This document shows, piece by piece, positions 7,600 through 15,897 of a DNA stretch of 64,000 bases. Source of the DNA: an uncultured Acidimicrobiales bacterium (GTDB taxonomy: Bacteria > Actinomycetota > Acidimicrobiia > Acidimicrobiales > SZUA-35); assembly GCA_937922785.1 (NCBI GenBank), contig CALAJQ010000020.1:124001-188000 (forward strand). Direction: 5' to 3'. Numbering within the stretch: position 1 is the first letter of the stretch; each line of letters opens with the position of its first letter. Both the position numbers and the translations under genes were made by a program. Below the pieces are notes generated by a model that did no database searches, was not told the DNA's origin, and saw only the letters and a list, made by a program, of their open reading frames with translations.

Positions 7600-8754
7600 A
7601 TGAACAGTTCTGTTTCCGCAGTAGATGCGGTTCAAGGCTCACAGCTGCTAGACGATCAGCAGGCGATCGAACGCATCTTCGAACATATCGACAATCGGAC
7701 CACAGATCTTGGCGACACGATTTGGCGTGAGCCTGTGGAGCACTACTACTCCCAGGAAAGGTTCGACGCAGAGATCGCACTATTGCGTCGTCTGCCGGTG
7801 CCGTTCTGCCCGTCGGCTGCGCTGCCCGATATCGGGAGCTTCATCGCTCGGACCGCCGCGGGTACACCGCTTCTGGTGGTCCGCGGAAACGATGGGAAGG
7901 TGCGAGCGTTCATCAATGCGTGTCGCCATAGAGGAATGCAAGTGGCCACCGGGGATGGATGCGCGCGGGCATTCTCTTGCCCGTATCACGCGTGGACCTA
8001 CAACCTTGAAGGCGAGCTCAAGGGAATTCCCGGACGAGTCGGGTTCGCCGATCTGGATCCCGGCCAGCATGGCTTGGTTGAAGTTGGCGCTGGCGAGAAG
8101 GGTGGCGTTGTCTATGTTTCACAAGAGGGCGAGGTTGACGAAACAACGTTGACCAACTCGCTTGACTACTTCACTCCAGAGCAGGAGCTGTTCGAGCAAC
8201 AAGAGTTGAACGACGAAGCGAACTGGAAGCTAATTAACGAGACCGCTCAAGAGGGTTATCACATCAAGTCGCTACACAAGGACTCGTTCTATCCCTATGG
8301 TCTCGACAACACCACGCTTGTCGAGACCTACGGTGCGAACTCGCGGATTATCTTTCCCTTCCGGCGAATCGAAAAGCTCAGAGACCTAGAAGCTGGCGAG
8401 CGCCGGCTAGCTGGGGTCGCGACCGCGGTGTACCACCTGTTTCCGAATGTAAGCGTGGCTGTGCTGTCTAAGCACACGAACTTCACCGTGCTAGAGCCAG
8501 TAAGCCCGACTCAAACCAAGTGGGTCATCTATCGCCTGTTCAACCGCCAGACCGGGGATTCTCCAATCACACTTGAAGAGGCCCAACGAGATGCCCGCTT
8601 TGTGAATGACTTCGGACAAGACGAAGATCGCGAAGCCGCAAGGGCAATTCAGGAAAGCATTACTTCTAGGGGTAACACCCACCTGACCTTCGGCTACTTC
8701 GAAAAGGCCATAGTCAACTTCCACCAGCACCTCTCGATACACCTAGACAACTAG
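7600..8754 (+). CDS. Rieske non-heme iron oxygenase, alpha-subunit type
   Basis: A 384-residue aromatic-ring-hydroxylating/N-demethylating oxygenase-type protein. The Rieske [2Fe-2S] motif is C108-x-H110 ('CRHRG') and C127-x2-H130 ('CPYHAW'). The mononuclear iron site is in 'NETAQEGYHIKSLH', with ligands H221 and H226. The residue three before the first iron His is Glu218, not the Asp that links the two metal centres in most family members; the carnitine oxygenase CntA also has Glu at this point. That hints at a quaternary-amine or aliphatic rather than aromatic substrate, but this is inference. GAAGGAAGGCG precedes the ATG. The RidA gene follows 90 bases downstream; no reductase is encoded nearby. 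Confidence 0.85.
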   Translation: MNSSVSAVDAVQGSQLLDDQQAIERIFEHIDNRTTDLGDTIWREPVEHYYSQERFDAEIALLRRLPVPFCPSAALPDIGSFIARTAAGTPLLVVRGNDGKVRAFINACRHRGMQVATGDGCARAFSCPYHAWTYNLEGELKGIPGRVGFADLDPGQHGLVEVGAGEKGGVVYVSQEGEVDETTLTNSLDYFTPEQELFEQQELNDEANWKLINETAQEGYHIKSLHKDSFYPYGLDNTTLVETYGANSRIIFPFRRIEKLRDLEAGERRLAGVATAVYHLFPNVSVAVLSKHTNFTVLEPVSPTQTKWVIYRLFNRQTGDSPITLEEAQRDARFVNDFGQDEDREAARAIQESITSRGNTHLTFGYFEKAIVNFHQHLSIHLDN

Positions 8755-8844
8755 GGGTCAAGTCTCAAAGGTAGCTAGGTCCAGTTTCTGTGGATAACTG
8801 CTGCTGATTTCGTGGCTCGCTAGCGCCAGAGTTAGGTTGAGGCC

Positions 8845-9219
8845 ATGACTGAACGAGGCCCCGTGATCCCAGAGGGATCGCAGAAATCTTATGACCGCTT
8901 CCATTTCGCCCCCGCCTACCAGGTGGGCGACACCGTGTATGTTTCGGGAATCATCGGTTCAGGTGACGAGCTTGATGCGGAACTCGAAAGCGCGTTCAGC
9001 AACCTTGCTGGCGTCCTCGAAGCAGCGGGACTGTCGCTTGCAGACGTTGTCGAGATGACCTCATTCCATGTTGACATGAAAGACTCGCTTGGTCCCTTTA
9101 TGGCAGCTCGCGACGCAGTCATGAGCGAGCCTTGGCCGGCCTGGACCGCCATCGGTTGCACCGAATTGGCAATCCCGACAGGTCGAGTCGAAGTGAAAGC
9201 AACCGCCGTCCGCCGCTGA
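8845..9219 (+). CDS. RidA (YjgF/YER057c/UK114) family protein
   Basis: A 124-residue protein of the usual RidA length. 'YQVGDTVYVSGIIG' in the N-terminal half and 'PTGRVEVKATAVRR' at the C-terminus fit the chorismate-mutase-like trimer fold and its substrate-binding C-terminal strand; however, the family's usual 'R' within 'RPAR.....L' before the last strands reads 'PWPAWTAIGCTELAIP', so the arginine that binds imine carboxylates appears to be replaced by Trp. It may therefore be a non-canonical Rid subgroup member acting on a different substrate. It follows a Rieske oxygenase, whose product might be an enamine or imine. Confidence 0.8.
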   Translation: MTERGPVIPEGSQKSYDRFHFAPAYQVGDTVYVSGIIGSGDELDAELESAFSNLAGVLEAAGLSLADVVEMTSFHVDMKDSLGPFMAARDAVMSEPWPAWTAIGCTELAIPTGRVEVKATAVRR

Positions 9220-9270
9220 ACCGGATCAGAGGGGCAAGACCCAAAGCTGTCTAGGCGTTGCGCTTACCCA

Positions 9271-9420
9271 TCATGAAATCGGAACGTGTTGGGTGAGGAA
9301 ATCATCCACTTCCTTTTGGGAGGTCAGGCGATGCACCGCGAGGTGATCCCACTCTTTCCCGAGCCTGTACATCCCAAGACGGCAATTCGCTTCACACAAG
9401 CTCCATAGGTCAGGGGCAGT
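9271..9420 (-). pseudogene. Short coding-like fragment of unknown family
   Basis: On the minus strand an open stretch of 50 codons between a TAG (9421-9423) and a TGA (9271-9273) reads like genuine protein ('LCEANCRLGMYRLGKEWDHL' then 'LTSQKEVDDFL'). There is no convincing start: the first ATG would leave only 33 residues. It lies directly downstream of the ArsC-like gene. It could be a small gene with an unusual start or the decayed end of a larger gene; no function is claimed. Confidence 0.25.
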
Positions 9421-9438
9421 CTAAGACCCCGAGATCGG

Positions 9439-9792
9439 CTAGCTCAGGAGTTCGCGGATGCGGTCTTTAGGTCGGCCGACGATTGCCTTGTCTTTGGTTA
9501 CCACGATCGGCCGTTGAAGTAGCTGCTTGTGCTTCACCAGGATGTCTACGATCTGGTCGACCGATTGCACGTCTTCGTCAGTGAGTTCTAGCTTCTTGAA
9601 CTTGGCGTCCCTGCGAACAAGCGCGGTGGGTTCGTCTTCCAAGTTCTTGATGATGCTCCGAATCTCATCGGCATCAGGCGGATCCTTGATGTAGTTCCGC
9701 TCTTCGAAGTCAACGCCTAGTTCTTCTGCAATGCGCACGGCATTGACCGAAGAGTTTCAATGGCGGTTGTGATAGATCTTTACGTCAGACAT
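9439..9792 (-). CDS. arsC: ArsC-family arsenate reductase, probable selenoprotein (in-frame TGA = Sec12)
   Basis: Read from ATG at 9792, the frame gives 'MSDVKIYHNRH', then TGA (9757-9759), then 'NSSVNAVRIAEELG' and on to a stop at 9439, 117 residues in all, the family's normal length. The start 'KIYHN' and the position of the TGA coincide with the 'IYHNPAC' active site of ArsC, so the TGA replaces catalytic Cys12. The three arginines that bind arsenate in the plasmid R773 enzyme (Arg60, Arg94, Arg107) fall at exactly residues 60 ('ALVRRD'), 94 ('LQRPIVV') and 107 ('VGRPKD'). A SECIS-like hairpin follows the TGA (9722-9753). The family reduces arsenate to arsenite with glutathione/glutaredoxin or a similar thiol. 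A standard-code reading would start at the GTG at 9738 and lose the active site. Confidence 0.85.
9722..9753 (-). promoter_or_regulatory. bSECIS-like hairpin in the ArsC-like gene
   Basis: In the coding-strand mRNA an outer stem TCTTC/GAAGA encloses an inner perfect 6 bp stem CAATGC/GCATTG with apical loop CGTGC. The loop begins 17 nt after the TGA and has G in its second position. This fits the published bacterial SECIS model (loop 16-37 nt after UGA, a G in the first two loop positions), which recruits SelB and Sec-tRNA. Confidence 0.75.
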
Positions 9793-9884
9793 AAAGACAA
9801 ACCTATCTTGGTGAGCCGCAGCCCGGTAACGAAAGCGCTAATTGCTCTCCCTGGGTTTCAGATGTGAGGTTGAATAGGTAGTCC

Positions 9885-11288
9885 ATGTTGTTATCAATCA
9901 CCTCTACAACGGCGGACGCGACGATCCTCGGCTACCTGCTCCACAAGCATCCCGACCGGGTTCGCTCGGTAGACGTTGGATTCGGTAGAGCACACGTGTT
10001 TTACCAGGAGGCGTCGCCGGAGCGGTGCACCGCAACACTTATGGTTGAAGTCGACCCAATCTCGCTTAGCCGCAAGCGGAACAGCCGTAACACCCAAAAC
10101 CTGGAGCCTTATGTAAACGATCGGCCCTATGCCGCATCGTCGATGTTAAGCGTGGCCATCGGACGCCTGTTCGGCACTGCAATGTCAGGAACATGTGACA
10201 CCCATCCGGAGTTGGTTGACCAGAAAATGGACCTCGAACTTGAGCTTCCGGTCGTGCCGGTGCGTGGTGGTGAAGATGTCTTGCGGCGCCTCTTTGAGCC
10301 ACTCGGATATAGCGTTGACTGCACACCGATCGCACTTGATCCGCAGTTTCAGTCATGGGGAGACAGCAACTACTTTGCGTTGACGTTGTCAGGAAGCCAC
10401 ACCGTCCAGCGCGCCCTTGCACACCTGTTTGTGCTGTTGCCGGTGCTAGATGATCGCAAGCATTACTGGATCGGCGAAGATGAGATCGACAAGTTGATGC
10501 GTCGCGGTGGCGATTGGTTGCCCAATCATCCCGAGAGTGAGTTTATTACTCGCCGCTACCTTCGCTTTGGTGCGTTAACGCGCGAAGCCCTCGCACGGCT
10601 GGCCGATGGAGCTGAAGACTCAGACCAGGCCGACGCTGAACTAGACGAAGCGGAGGCAAAAGTAGAGCGGCCTCTCAGCCTGAACCAACAACGGCTCGAC
10701 GCCGTCACTGATGCAGTCGTAGCGATGGGTGGTGGCAGGGTTGTTGACTTGGGGTGCGGAGAGGGTCGGCTGCTTGAACGTCTTGTAGCTGAATCTTCGG
10801 TGTCTTCAGTGCTAGGCGTAGACGTTTCGATCGCAGCGCTGGAGCGTGCCGAGCGGCGCTTGCGACTGGACGAAATGTCAGAGCGTCGTCGTGAAAGAGT
10901 GACCCTGGCTCAGGGAGCGCTTACCTACGTTGATGACCGGATTGTCGGACACGACGTTGCCACAGTTGTCGAAGTCATCGAGCACATCGATCTCGAGCGA
11001 CTCGACGTGTTCGCACGGGTACTGTTTGGTCACGCTGCACCCGCTGCAGTGATCGTCACCACCCCTAACTCTGAATACAACGTGCACTTCGAGAAGCTGG
11101 GACCCTCAGCCATGCGTCACGGCGATCACCGGTTCGAATGGACCCGCTCGGACTTCAAGCAGTGGGCATTGTCAGTGTCCGAAGATTATGGCTACGTGCC
11201 AGAGTTTTCATCTATTGGACCGGACGACCCGACCACCGGGCCGCCCACTCAAATGGCGGTATTCAGACGCGGTCAGGAGGCGGTCTGA
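9885..11288 (+). CDS. hen1: Bacterial Hen1, RNA 3'-terminal ribose 2'-O-methyltransferase
   Basis: A 467-residue protein matching bacterial Hen1 in length and layout. The N-terminal about 240 residues are the Hen1 N-domain ('MLLSITSTTADATILGYLLH' start), which stimulates the partner ligase. The C-terminal half is a SAM methyltransferase with 'VVDLGCGEGRLLERL' and the Mn-binding Hen1 motif 'EVIEHIDLERL', followed by 'VIVTTPNSEYN'. It methylates the 2'-OH at the 3' end of cleaved RNA before ligation, so the repaired RNA resists recutting by ribotoxins. It overlaps the Pnkp gene by one base (TGATG), the standard two-gene RNA-repair cassette. Confidence 0.92.
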   Translation: MLLSITSTTADATILGYLLHKHPDRVRSVDVGFGRAHVFYQEASPERCTATLMVEVDPISLSRKRNSRNTQNLEPYVNDRPYAASSMLSVAIGRLFGTAMSGTCDTHPELVDQKMDLELELPVVPVRGGEDVLRRLFEPLGYSVDCTPIALDPQFQSWGDSNYFALTLSGSHTVQRALAHLFVLLPVLDDRKHYWIGEDEIDKLMRRGGDWLPNHPESEFITRRYLRFGALTREALARLADGAEDSDQADAELDEAEAKVERPLSLNQQRLDAVTDAVVAMGGGRVVDLGCGEGRLLERLVAESSVSSVLGVDVSIAALERAERRLRLDEMSERRRERVTLAQGALTYVDDRIVGHDVATVVEVIEHIDLERLDVFARVLFGHAAPAAVIVTTPNSEYNVHFEKLGPSAMRHGDHRFEWTRSDFKQWALSVSEDYGYVPEFSSIGPDDPTTGPPTQMAVFRRGQEAV

Positions 11289-13825
11289 TGAGAGACGGGC
11301 TATCAACAATCCAGGTTCCCCAGCTCGGACTCATCGTGTTGTGCGGTGCCTCGGGTTCTGGCAAGTCAACCTTCGCCGCCAAGCACTTCGCCGCAACTGA
11401 GATTGTGTCAAGCGATCAATGTCGAGCCCTGGTCGGCGACGACGAAACCGACCAGTCCGTTACCGCCCAAGCGTTTGCGTTGTTGCACGACATTACTGAC
11501 AAGCGACTTGAAGTTGGCCGACTCACCGTTGTCGACGCCACCAACGTGAAGCCTGAAGACCGCAAGTCTCTTGTTGACCTTGCCCGGAAGTGGGACGTGC
11601 TGGCCTCGGCCATCGTTTTTGATCTACCACTCAAAGTTTGCCTGGAACGCAACCAGCAGCGAGCTGACCGCCAGACGCCCGAGCACTCAATAAAGCGCCA
11701 GCACAAGAGTATGCGTCGCAGCGCCAGGTGGTTGCGCAAGGAGCGCTTCAGTCGTGTCTACACACTTGGGTCTGTGGCTGAGCTAGACGCGGTTGAGGTT
11801 GAGCGAACCAAGCTTTGGACAGACCGGCGCGATGACTCGGGACCATTTGACATCATCGGTGACGTTCACGGGTGCGACGAAGAACTACGTAATCTGTTGA
11901 GCAAGCTTGGCTACGACGTATCCGCCAACCCGATCGCCCACCCTGACGGACGTCGTGTGGTGTTCCTTGGTGACCTGGTGGATCGAGGCCCCGGCACTCC
12001 CGAAGTGCTGGACATAGCAATGTCGATGGTAGAAGCGCGAACAGCGCTGTGCATTCTCGGTAATCATGAGAACAAGTTGGGCCGTGCGCTGGCCGGAAGG
12101 AAAGTACAGGTGACCCATGGGTTGGCTGAATCGCTAGAGCAGATTGACGCCCGTCCTGACGATTACCGCCAGCAGGTGGCGGACTTCATTGACAGCCTTG
12201 TCAGTCACTACGTTTTGGACGATGGCCGCTTGGTTGTTGCCCACGCTGGCTTGCCAGAGCGCTATCACGGTCGGGCGTCTGGCCGCGTGCGCAGCCTCGC
12301 TCTCTATGGCGACACCGATGGCGAGACCGATGAGTACGGGTTGCCTGTTCGCTACCCGTGGGCGGAGGAGTACCGGGGAACAGCTGCTGTGGTCTATGGG
12401 CACACGCCGGTCCCAACTGCGGGCTGGCTGAACAACACAATCTGTCTTGACACGGGCTCTGTTTTTGGGGGAGAGCTAACTGCCTTGCGCTGGCCCGAGA
12501 AGGAACTGGTATCGGTCCCGGCGCTGCAGGAACACTATGAACCAATTCGCCCGGTGGTTGAAGAGCAACCCGAGCGTCCGGCGTTACTGCTTGACGTTCA
12601 GGACGTGCTGGGCAAGCACTACGTCGAGACTGGCCTGGCGGGTCGCTTAACCATTGAGGCCGAGCGATCGAGCGCGGCGCTTGAGGTAATGAGCCGGTTC
12701 GCAACTGACCCTCGATGGCTTGTGTACCTGCCGCCAACAATGGCGCCAGTAGCTACTAGTAAGCGCCCTGACTACCTCGAACATCCTGACGAGGCGTTCG
12801 GCTATTACGCCCGCACCGGCGTAGGCGAAGTTGTATGTGAAGAGAAGCATATGGGTTCTCGGGCAGTGCTAATTCTCGCCCGTGACTCAGTCGCGGCTCA
12901 AGCAAGGTTCGGTATCACGAACGATGCGGCTGGCGTCATAGTCACCAGGACGGGCCGACCGTTCTTTAACGACAAGGCAATCACGGCGTCACTTCTGAAT
13001 GGAGTTCGTGCGGCGGTTGATGAGACAGAATTGTGGGCAACTCTGAACACAGACTGGTTGGTCATCGATGCCGAACTCCTGCCTTGGTCAACAAAAGCGA
13101 AGGAGCTTTTGAAGCGGCAATACGCAGCAACTGGGGCAGCTGCGACAGCGATGTTGCCTGCCGCAGCCCGGGCCCTCGAGGTTGCCCTTGACCGTGGCAT
13201 CGACGTGTCCGATCTCCATTCCCGGACCGCAAACAGACAGACTCACGCCGAGGCCTACGTGGAGGCCTATCGCCAATATTGCTGGGAAACGAACGGTGTT
13301 GAGGGCATTGAAATCGCGCCGTTTCAGATTCTCGCCGCCGAAGGCGAAGTCCTTGCCCGACGCCCTCATCGTTGGCACCTTGAAACCATCGACTCGATGA
13401 TCCCAGCACAGCCAACGCTTCTTCGTCGGACCGAGCGTCACTACGTGGATCTTGCCGACCAGAGTCAGATCGATCAGGCAACGAAGTGGTGGGAAGCGGC
13501 CACCGAAAACGGGGGCGAGGGCATGGTCATTAAGCCGGCGCAGCCAATCACGCTTGGGAAAAAGGGCCTGATTCTTCCGGGTGTAAAATGTCGAGGGCGA
13601 GAGTATCTGCGGATCATCTACGGACCGGAGTACCTCGAGCCCAAGAACCTTGAGCGTCTCCGCGAACGGTCCCTTGGGCGAAAGACTTCGTTAGCTCGTA
13701 GAGAGTTTGCGCTAGGAATCGAAGCACTTGATCGATTCGTGGCTCGGGAACACCTGTTCAGAACACACGAGTGCGTGTTCGGTGTGCTTGCCCTAGAGAG
13801 CGAGCCTGTAGATCCCCGCCTTTAG
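11288..13825 (+). CDS. pnkp: Polynucleotide kinase-phosphatase-ligase Pnkp (RNA repair)
   Basis: An 845-residue three-domain RNA-repair enzyme. Residues 1-170 are a 5'-OH polynucleotide kinase with P-loop 'GASGSGKST' (20-28). Residues about 178-450 are a binuclear metallophosphatase removing 2',3'-cyclic phosphate, with 'GDVHGCDEE', 'GDLVDRG', 'GNHENK' and 'VYGHTPV'. The rest is a ligase-like adenylyltransferase whose nucleotidyl lysine is Lys520 in 'EKHMGSR'. Known bacterial Pnkp can adenylylate but needs Hen1 to seal RNA, which agrees with the coupled hen1 gene (TGATG overlap at 11286-11290). The start at 11288 is set by that coupling and by the GGAGG shortly upstream; the frame is open further upstream inside hen1. 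Confidence 0.93.
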   Translation: MRDGLSTIQVPQLGLIVLCGASGSGKSTFAAKHFAATEIVSSDQCRALVGDDETDQSVTAQAFALLHDITDKRLEVGRLTVVDATNVKPEDRKSLVDLARKWDVLASAIVFDLPLKVCLERNQQRADRQTPEHSIKRQHKSMRRSARWLRKERFSRVYTLGSVAELDAVEVERTKLWTDRRDDSGPFDIIGDVHGCDEELRNLLSKLGYDVSANPIAHPDGRRVVFLGDLVDRGPGTPEVLDIAMSMVEARTALCILGNHENKLGRALAGRKVQVTHGLAESLEQIDARPDDYRQQVADFIDSLVSHYVLDDGRLVVAHAGLPERYHGRASGRVRSLALYGDTDGETDEYGLPVRYPWAEEYRGTAAVVYGHTPVPTAGWLNNTICLDTGSVFGGELTALRWPEKELVSVPALQEHYEPIRPVVEEQPERPALLLDVQDVLGKHYVETGLAGRLTIEAERSSAALEVMSRFATDPRWLVYLPPTMAPVATSKRPDYLEHPDEAFGYYARTGVGEVVCEEKHMGSRAVLILARDSVAAQARFGITNDAAGVIVTRTGRPFFNDKAITASLLNGVRAAVDETELWATLNTDWLVIDAELLPWSTKAKELLKRQYAATGAAATAMLPAAARALEVALDRGIDVSDLHSRTANRQTHAEAYVEAYRQYCWETNGVEGIEIAPFQILAAEGEVLARRPHRWHLETIDSMIPAQPTLLRRTERHYVDLADQSQIDQATKWWEAATENGGEGMVIKPAQPITLGKKGLILPGVKCRGREYLRIIYGPEYLEPKNLERLRERSLGRKTSLARREFALGIEALDRFVAREHLFRTHECVFGVLALESEPVDPRL

Positions 13826-13833
13826 ATGCACCT

Positions 13834-14712
13834 CTAGATCTCGACGCCAAATATTTGCTGGAAGCGCTTTGCGTACTCGCCTTCGTCGTCAATCTTGCCC
13901 AGTTCGATCCAGTCGTCGTAGGCGATGCGGTCGTGCAGTGCTGACATCTCCGGCGAACACCAGCTGACCGCGTACCGCAACTGAGGATCTGCGGTTGTGA
14001 TTGCGTGCTCGATCGTCTTGCCAACTTCTAGAGGGTCAGTGGCGTGAACCCGGCCGGCCATGTAGAAGCGGAACATGTGCCGATAAAGGGTTTCATAAGC
14101 GCCCGTCGAGTTGGGCACATCAGTGTTCTTGGCAAAGATGGAAGACTTCGTTACGCCCGGCTCGATGATGGCCACTCGGACACCAAACGCAGCTACTTCT
14201 TGGGCAAGCTCTTCGCTGACGCCTTCCAGCGCCCACTTCGAAGCCACGTAAGGAGCTTGAGCTAGCGATGCGATTCGGCCTGCAACGGAAGTGATGTTGA
14301 TGATCGTCCCGCTGCCTCGTTCCCGCATCGAGGGAAGCACCGCCTGAGTGCAGCGCGTTGCGCCGACGACGTTGATGTTGAACACGTCGAGGTAAACATC
14401 TGAGGGGCATTCCTCAACTACTGCGTTGCCACCGACTCCGGCGTTGTTGACCAGATTGTCGATTCGGCCGGTCATTTCCAAGATCTGTTCGAAGCCGGCC
14501 TTGACGGATGCGTCGTCACCGACATCCAGTTCAACCAACTCAATTGTCAGATCCGAGTCGGCCGCCAGAGCTAGCAGCTTTTCGGCCTTGCCTACTGCTC
14601 GAACTGTTCCCACAACCCGGTGACCGACCGACGCTAGGTGAAGCGCTGTAGCTCTGCCGATTCCGGAGTTTGCGCCTGTGACGACCGTGACTGGGACGTG
14701 GGTTTCTTCCAT
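13834..14712 (-). CDS. Short-chain dehydrogenase/reductase (SDR) family oxidoreductase
   Basis: A 292-residue classical SDR. The cofactor motif 'TGANSGIG' is near the N-terminus, with 'NNAGVGG' and the catalytic 'YVASK' (Tyr and Lys) with an upstream Ser in 'INITSVAGRIASL'. An arginine after the second strand ('GTVRAVGKAEKL') suggests NADP(H). The C-terminal extension varies between members and gives no substrate clue. The ATG at 14712 matches the usual start 'VPVTVVTGANSG'. It converges with Pnkp (8-base gap) and is divergent from the MDR reductase at 14787. Confidence 0.85.
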   Translation of the reverse strand: MEETHVPVTVVTGANSGIGRATALHLASVGHRVVGTVRAVGKAEKLLALAADSDLTIELVELDVGDDASVKAGFEQILEMTGRIDNLVNNAGVGGNAVVEECPSDVYLDVFNINVVGATRCTQAVLPSMRERGSGTIINITSVAGRIASLAQAPYVASKWALEGVSEELAQEVAAFGVRVAIIEPGVTKSSIFAKNTDVPNSTGAYETLYRHMFRFYMAGRVHATDPLEVGKTIEHAITTADPQLRYAVSWCSPEMSALHDRIAYDDWIELGKIDDEGEYAKRFQQIFGVEI

Positions 14713-14786
14713 GTGAGTGACGATATCGGTATGCCGCTGGCTGAGGCAATGAGGCTCGTGAGCAGGTGTTTGGTTATGGTCTAGCC

Positions 14787-15794
14787 ATGACTCGTACTGC
14801 ACTTCATGTCAACCTTGCTTCCCGCCCAAATGGCGCTCCTGTTCCTGAGAACTTCGAGGTTGTTGAGGCCGAAGTTCCCGATGCCCAAGATGGCGAGATC
14901 GTTGTGGCCAACCGGTTCATGTCGGTTGATCCCTACATGCGCGGGCGTATGAACGACGTGAAGTCCTATGTACCGCCGTTCCAGATTGGTCAACCGCTCG
15001 ATGGTGGCGCAGTCGGCGAAGTTATCGAATCAAACTCGCCCGATATTGCTGTTGGCGATCACGTCGTTCACGGTCTTGGCTGGCGAGAGGTCGCCGTCCT
15101 GCCAGCATCCCAAGCTCAACCGGCAGCGAATGTCGACGGAGTCTCGCTGTCGGCGAACCTGGGCGTCCTCGGTATGCCGGGTATGACCGCCTACGCAGGG
15201 CTGCTTGACGTTGCATCTTTCAAAGAAGGTGATGCTGTGTTTGTATCCGGGGCAGCCGGAGCCGTTGGTTCCTTGGTTGGTCAACTGGCGAAGCTGAAGG
15301 GAGCATCCCTTGTTGTCGGCTCAGCTGGCTCTGACGAGAAGATCGCCTGGCTAACTGAAGAGCTTGGTTATGACACTGCCTTTAACTACAAGTCCGGGTC
15401 AGTGGCCAAGCAACTGTTCGCTGCGGCGCCAAACGGGATCGACGTCTACTTTGACAACGTCGGTGGCGATCATCTTCAGGCAGCGCTTCACGCATTGAAC
15501 GTCGGCGGACGGGTAGCGATGTGTGGTGCGATCTCTGTGTACAACAACACCGAGCCGGCTCCGGGCCCGAACAACCTAACTCTGGTGATTGGTAAGCGGC
15601 TAAACCTCCGTGGATTCATCGTCAGCGATCACGCTGACATGCGTAGTGACTTCGTTCGGGAGGTCGGCGGTTGGCTAGCCGACGGAACGATCAAAGCTGA
15701 AGAGACCGTGATGCAGGGAATCGAGAGTGCTGGCGAGGCCTTCATCGGTCTACTCGCTGGTGTCAACACTGGCAAGATGGTCGTGGCGCTCTAA
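14787..15794 (+). CDS. NADP-dependent oxidoreductase, MDR superfamily (zinc-free, LTB4DH/CurA-like)
   Basis: A 335-residue medium-chain reductase of the leukotriene B4 dehydrogenase / 2-alkenal reductase type. Family marks are 'FMSVDPYMRGRM' near residue 50, where the zinc-MDR cysteines are absent, and the nucleotide motif 'SGAAGAVGSLVGQLAKLKG'. 'YFDNVGGDHLQAAL' and 'LRGFIVSDHAD' are characteristic of this subfamily. Such enzymes reduce the C=C bond of alpha,beta-unsaturated aldehydes or ketones. The ATG at 14787 is used; the frame is open a little further upstream. It is divergent from the SDR gene, with less than 80 bases between the starts. Confidence 0.87.
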   Translation: MTRTALHVNLASRPNGAPVPENFEVVEAEVPDAQDGEIVVANRFMSVDPYMRGRMNDVKSYVPPFQIGQPLDGGAVGEVIESNSPDIAVGDHVVHGLGWREVAVLPASQAQPAANVDGVSLSANLGVLGMPGMTAYAGLLDVASFKEGDAVFVSGAAGAVGSLVGQLAKLKGASLVVGSAGSDEKIAWLTEELGYDTAFNYKSGSVAKQLFAAAPNGIDVYFDNVGGDHLQAALHALNVGGRVAMCGAISVYNNTEPAPGPNNLTLVIGKRLNLRGFIVSDHADMRSDFVREVGGWLADGTIKAEETVMQGIESAGEAFIGLLAGVNTGKMVVAL

Positions 15795-15897
15795 ATCAGA
15801 GATCAGGTCGCACGAGGATCTTTGCTGACGATCAGGCTCGGCTGTCAATCAACGCGTTCGATTATGAAGCGCAGACGTCTGCTGCTAGACCGACTTC

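Noticed and set aside
11138-11287. Longer N-terminus for Pnkp from an ATG at 11138
   Set aside because: It would lie wholly inside hen1; the ATG at 11288 with TGATG coupling fits known Pnkp proteins.
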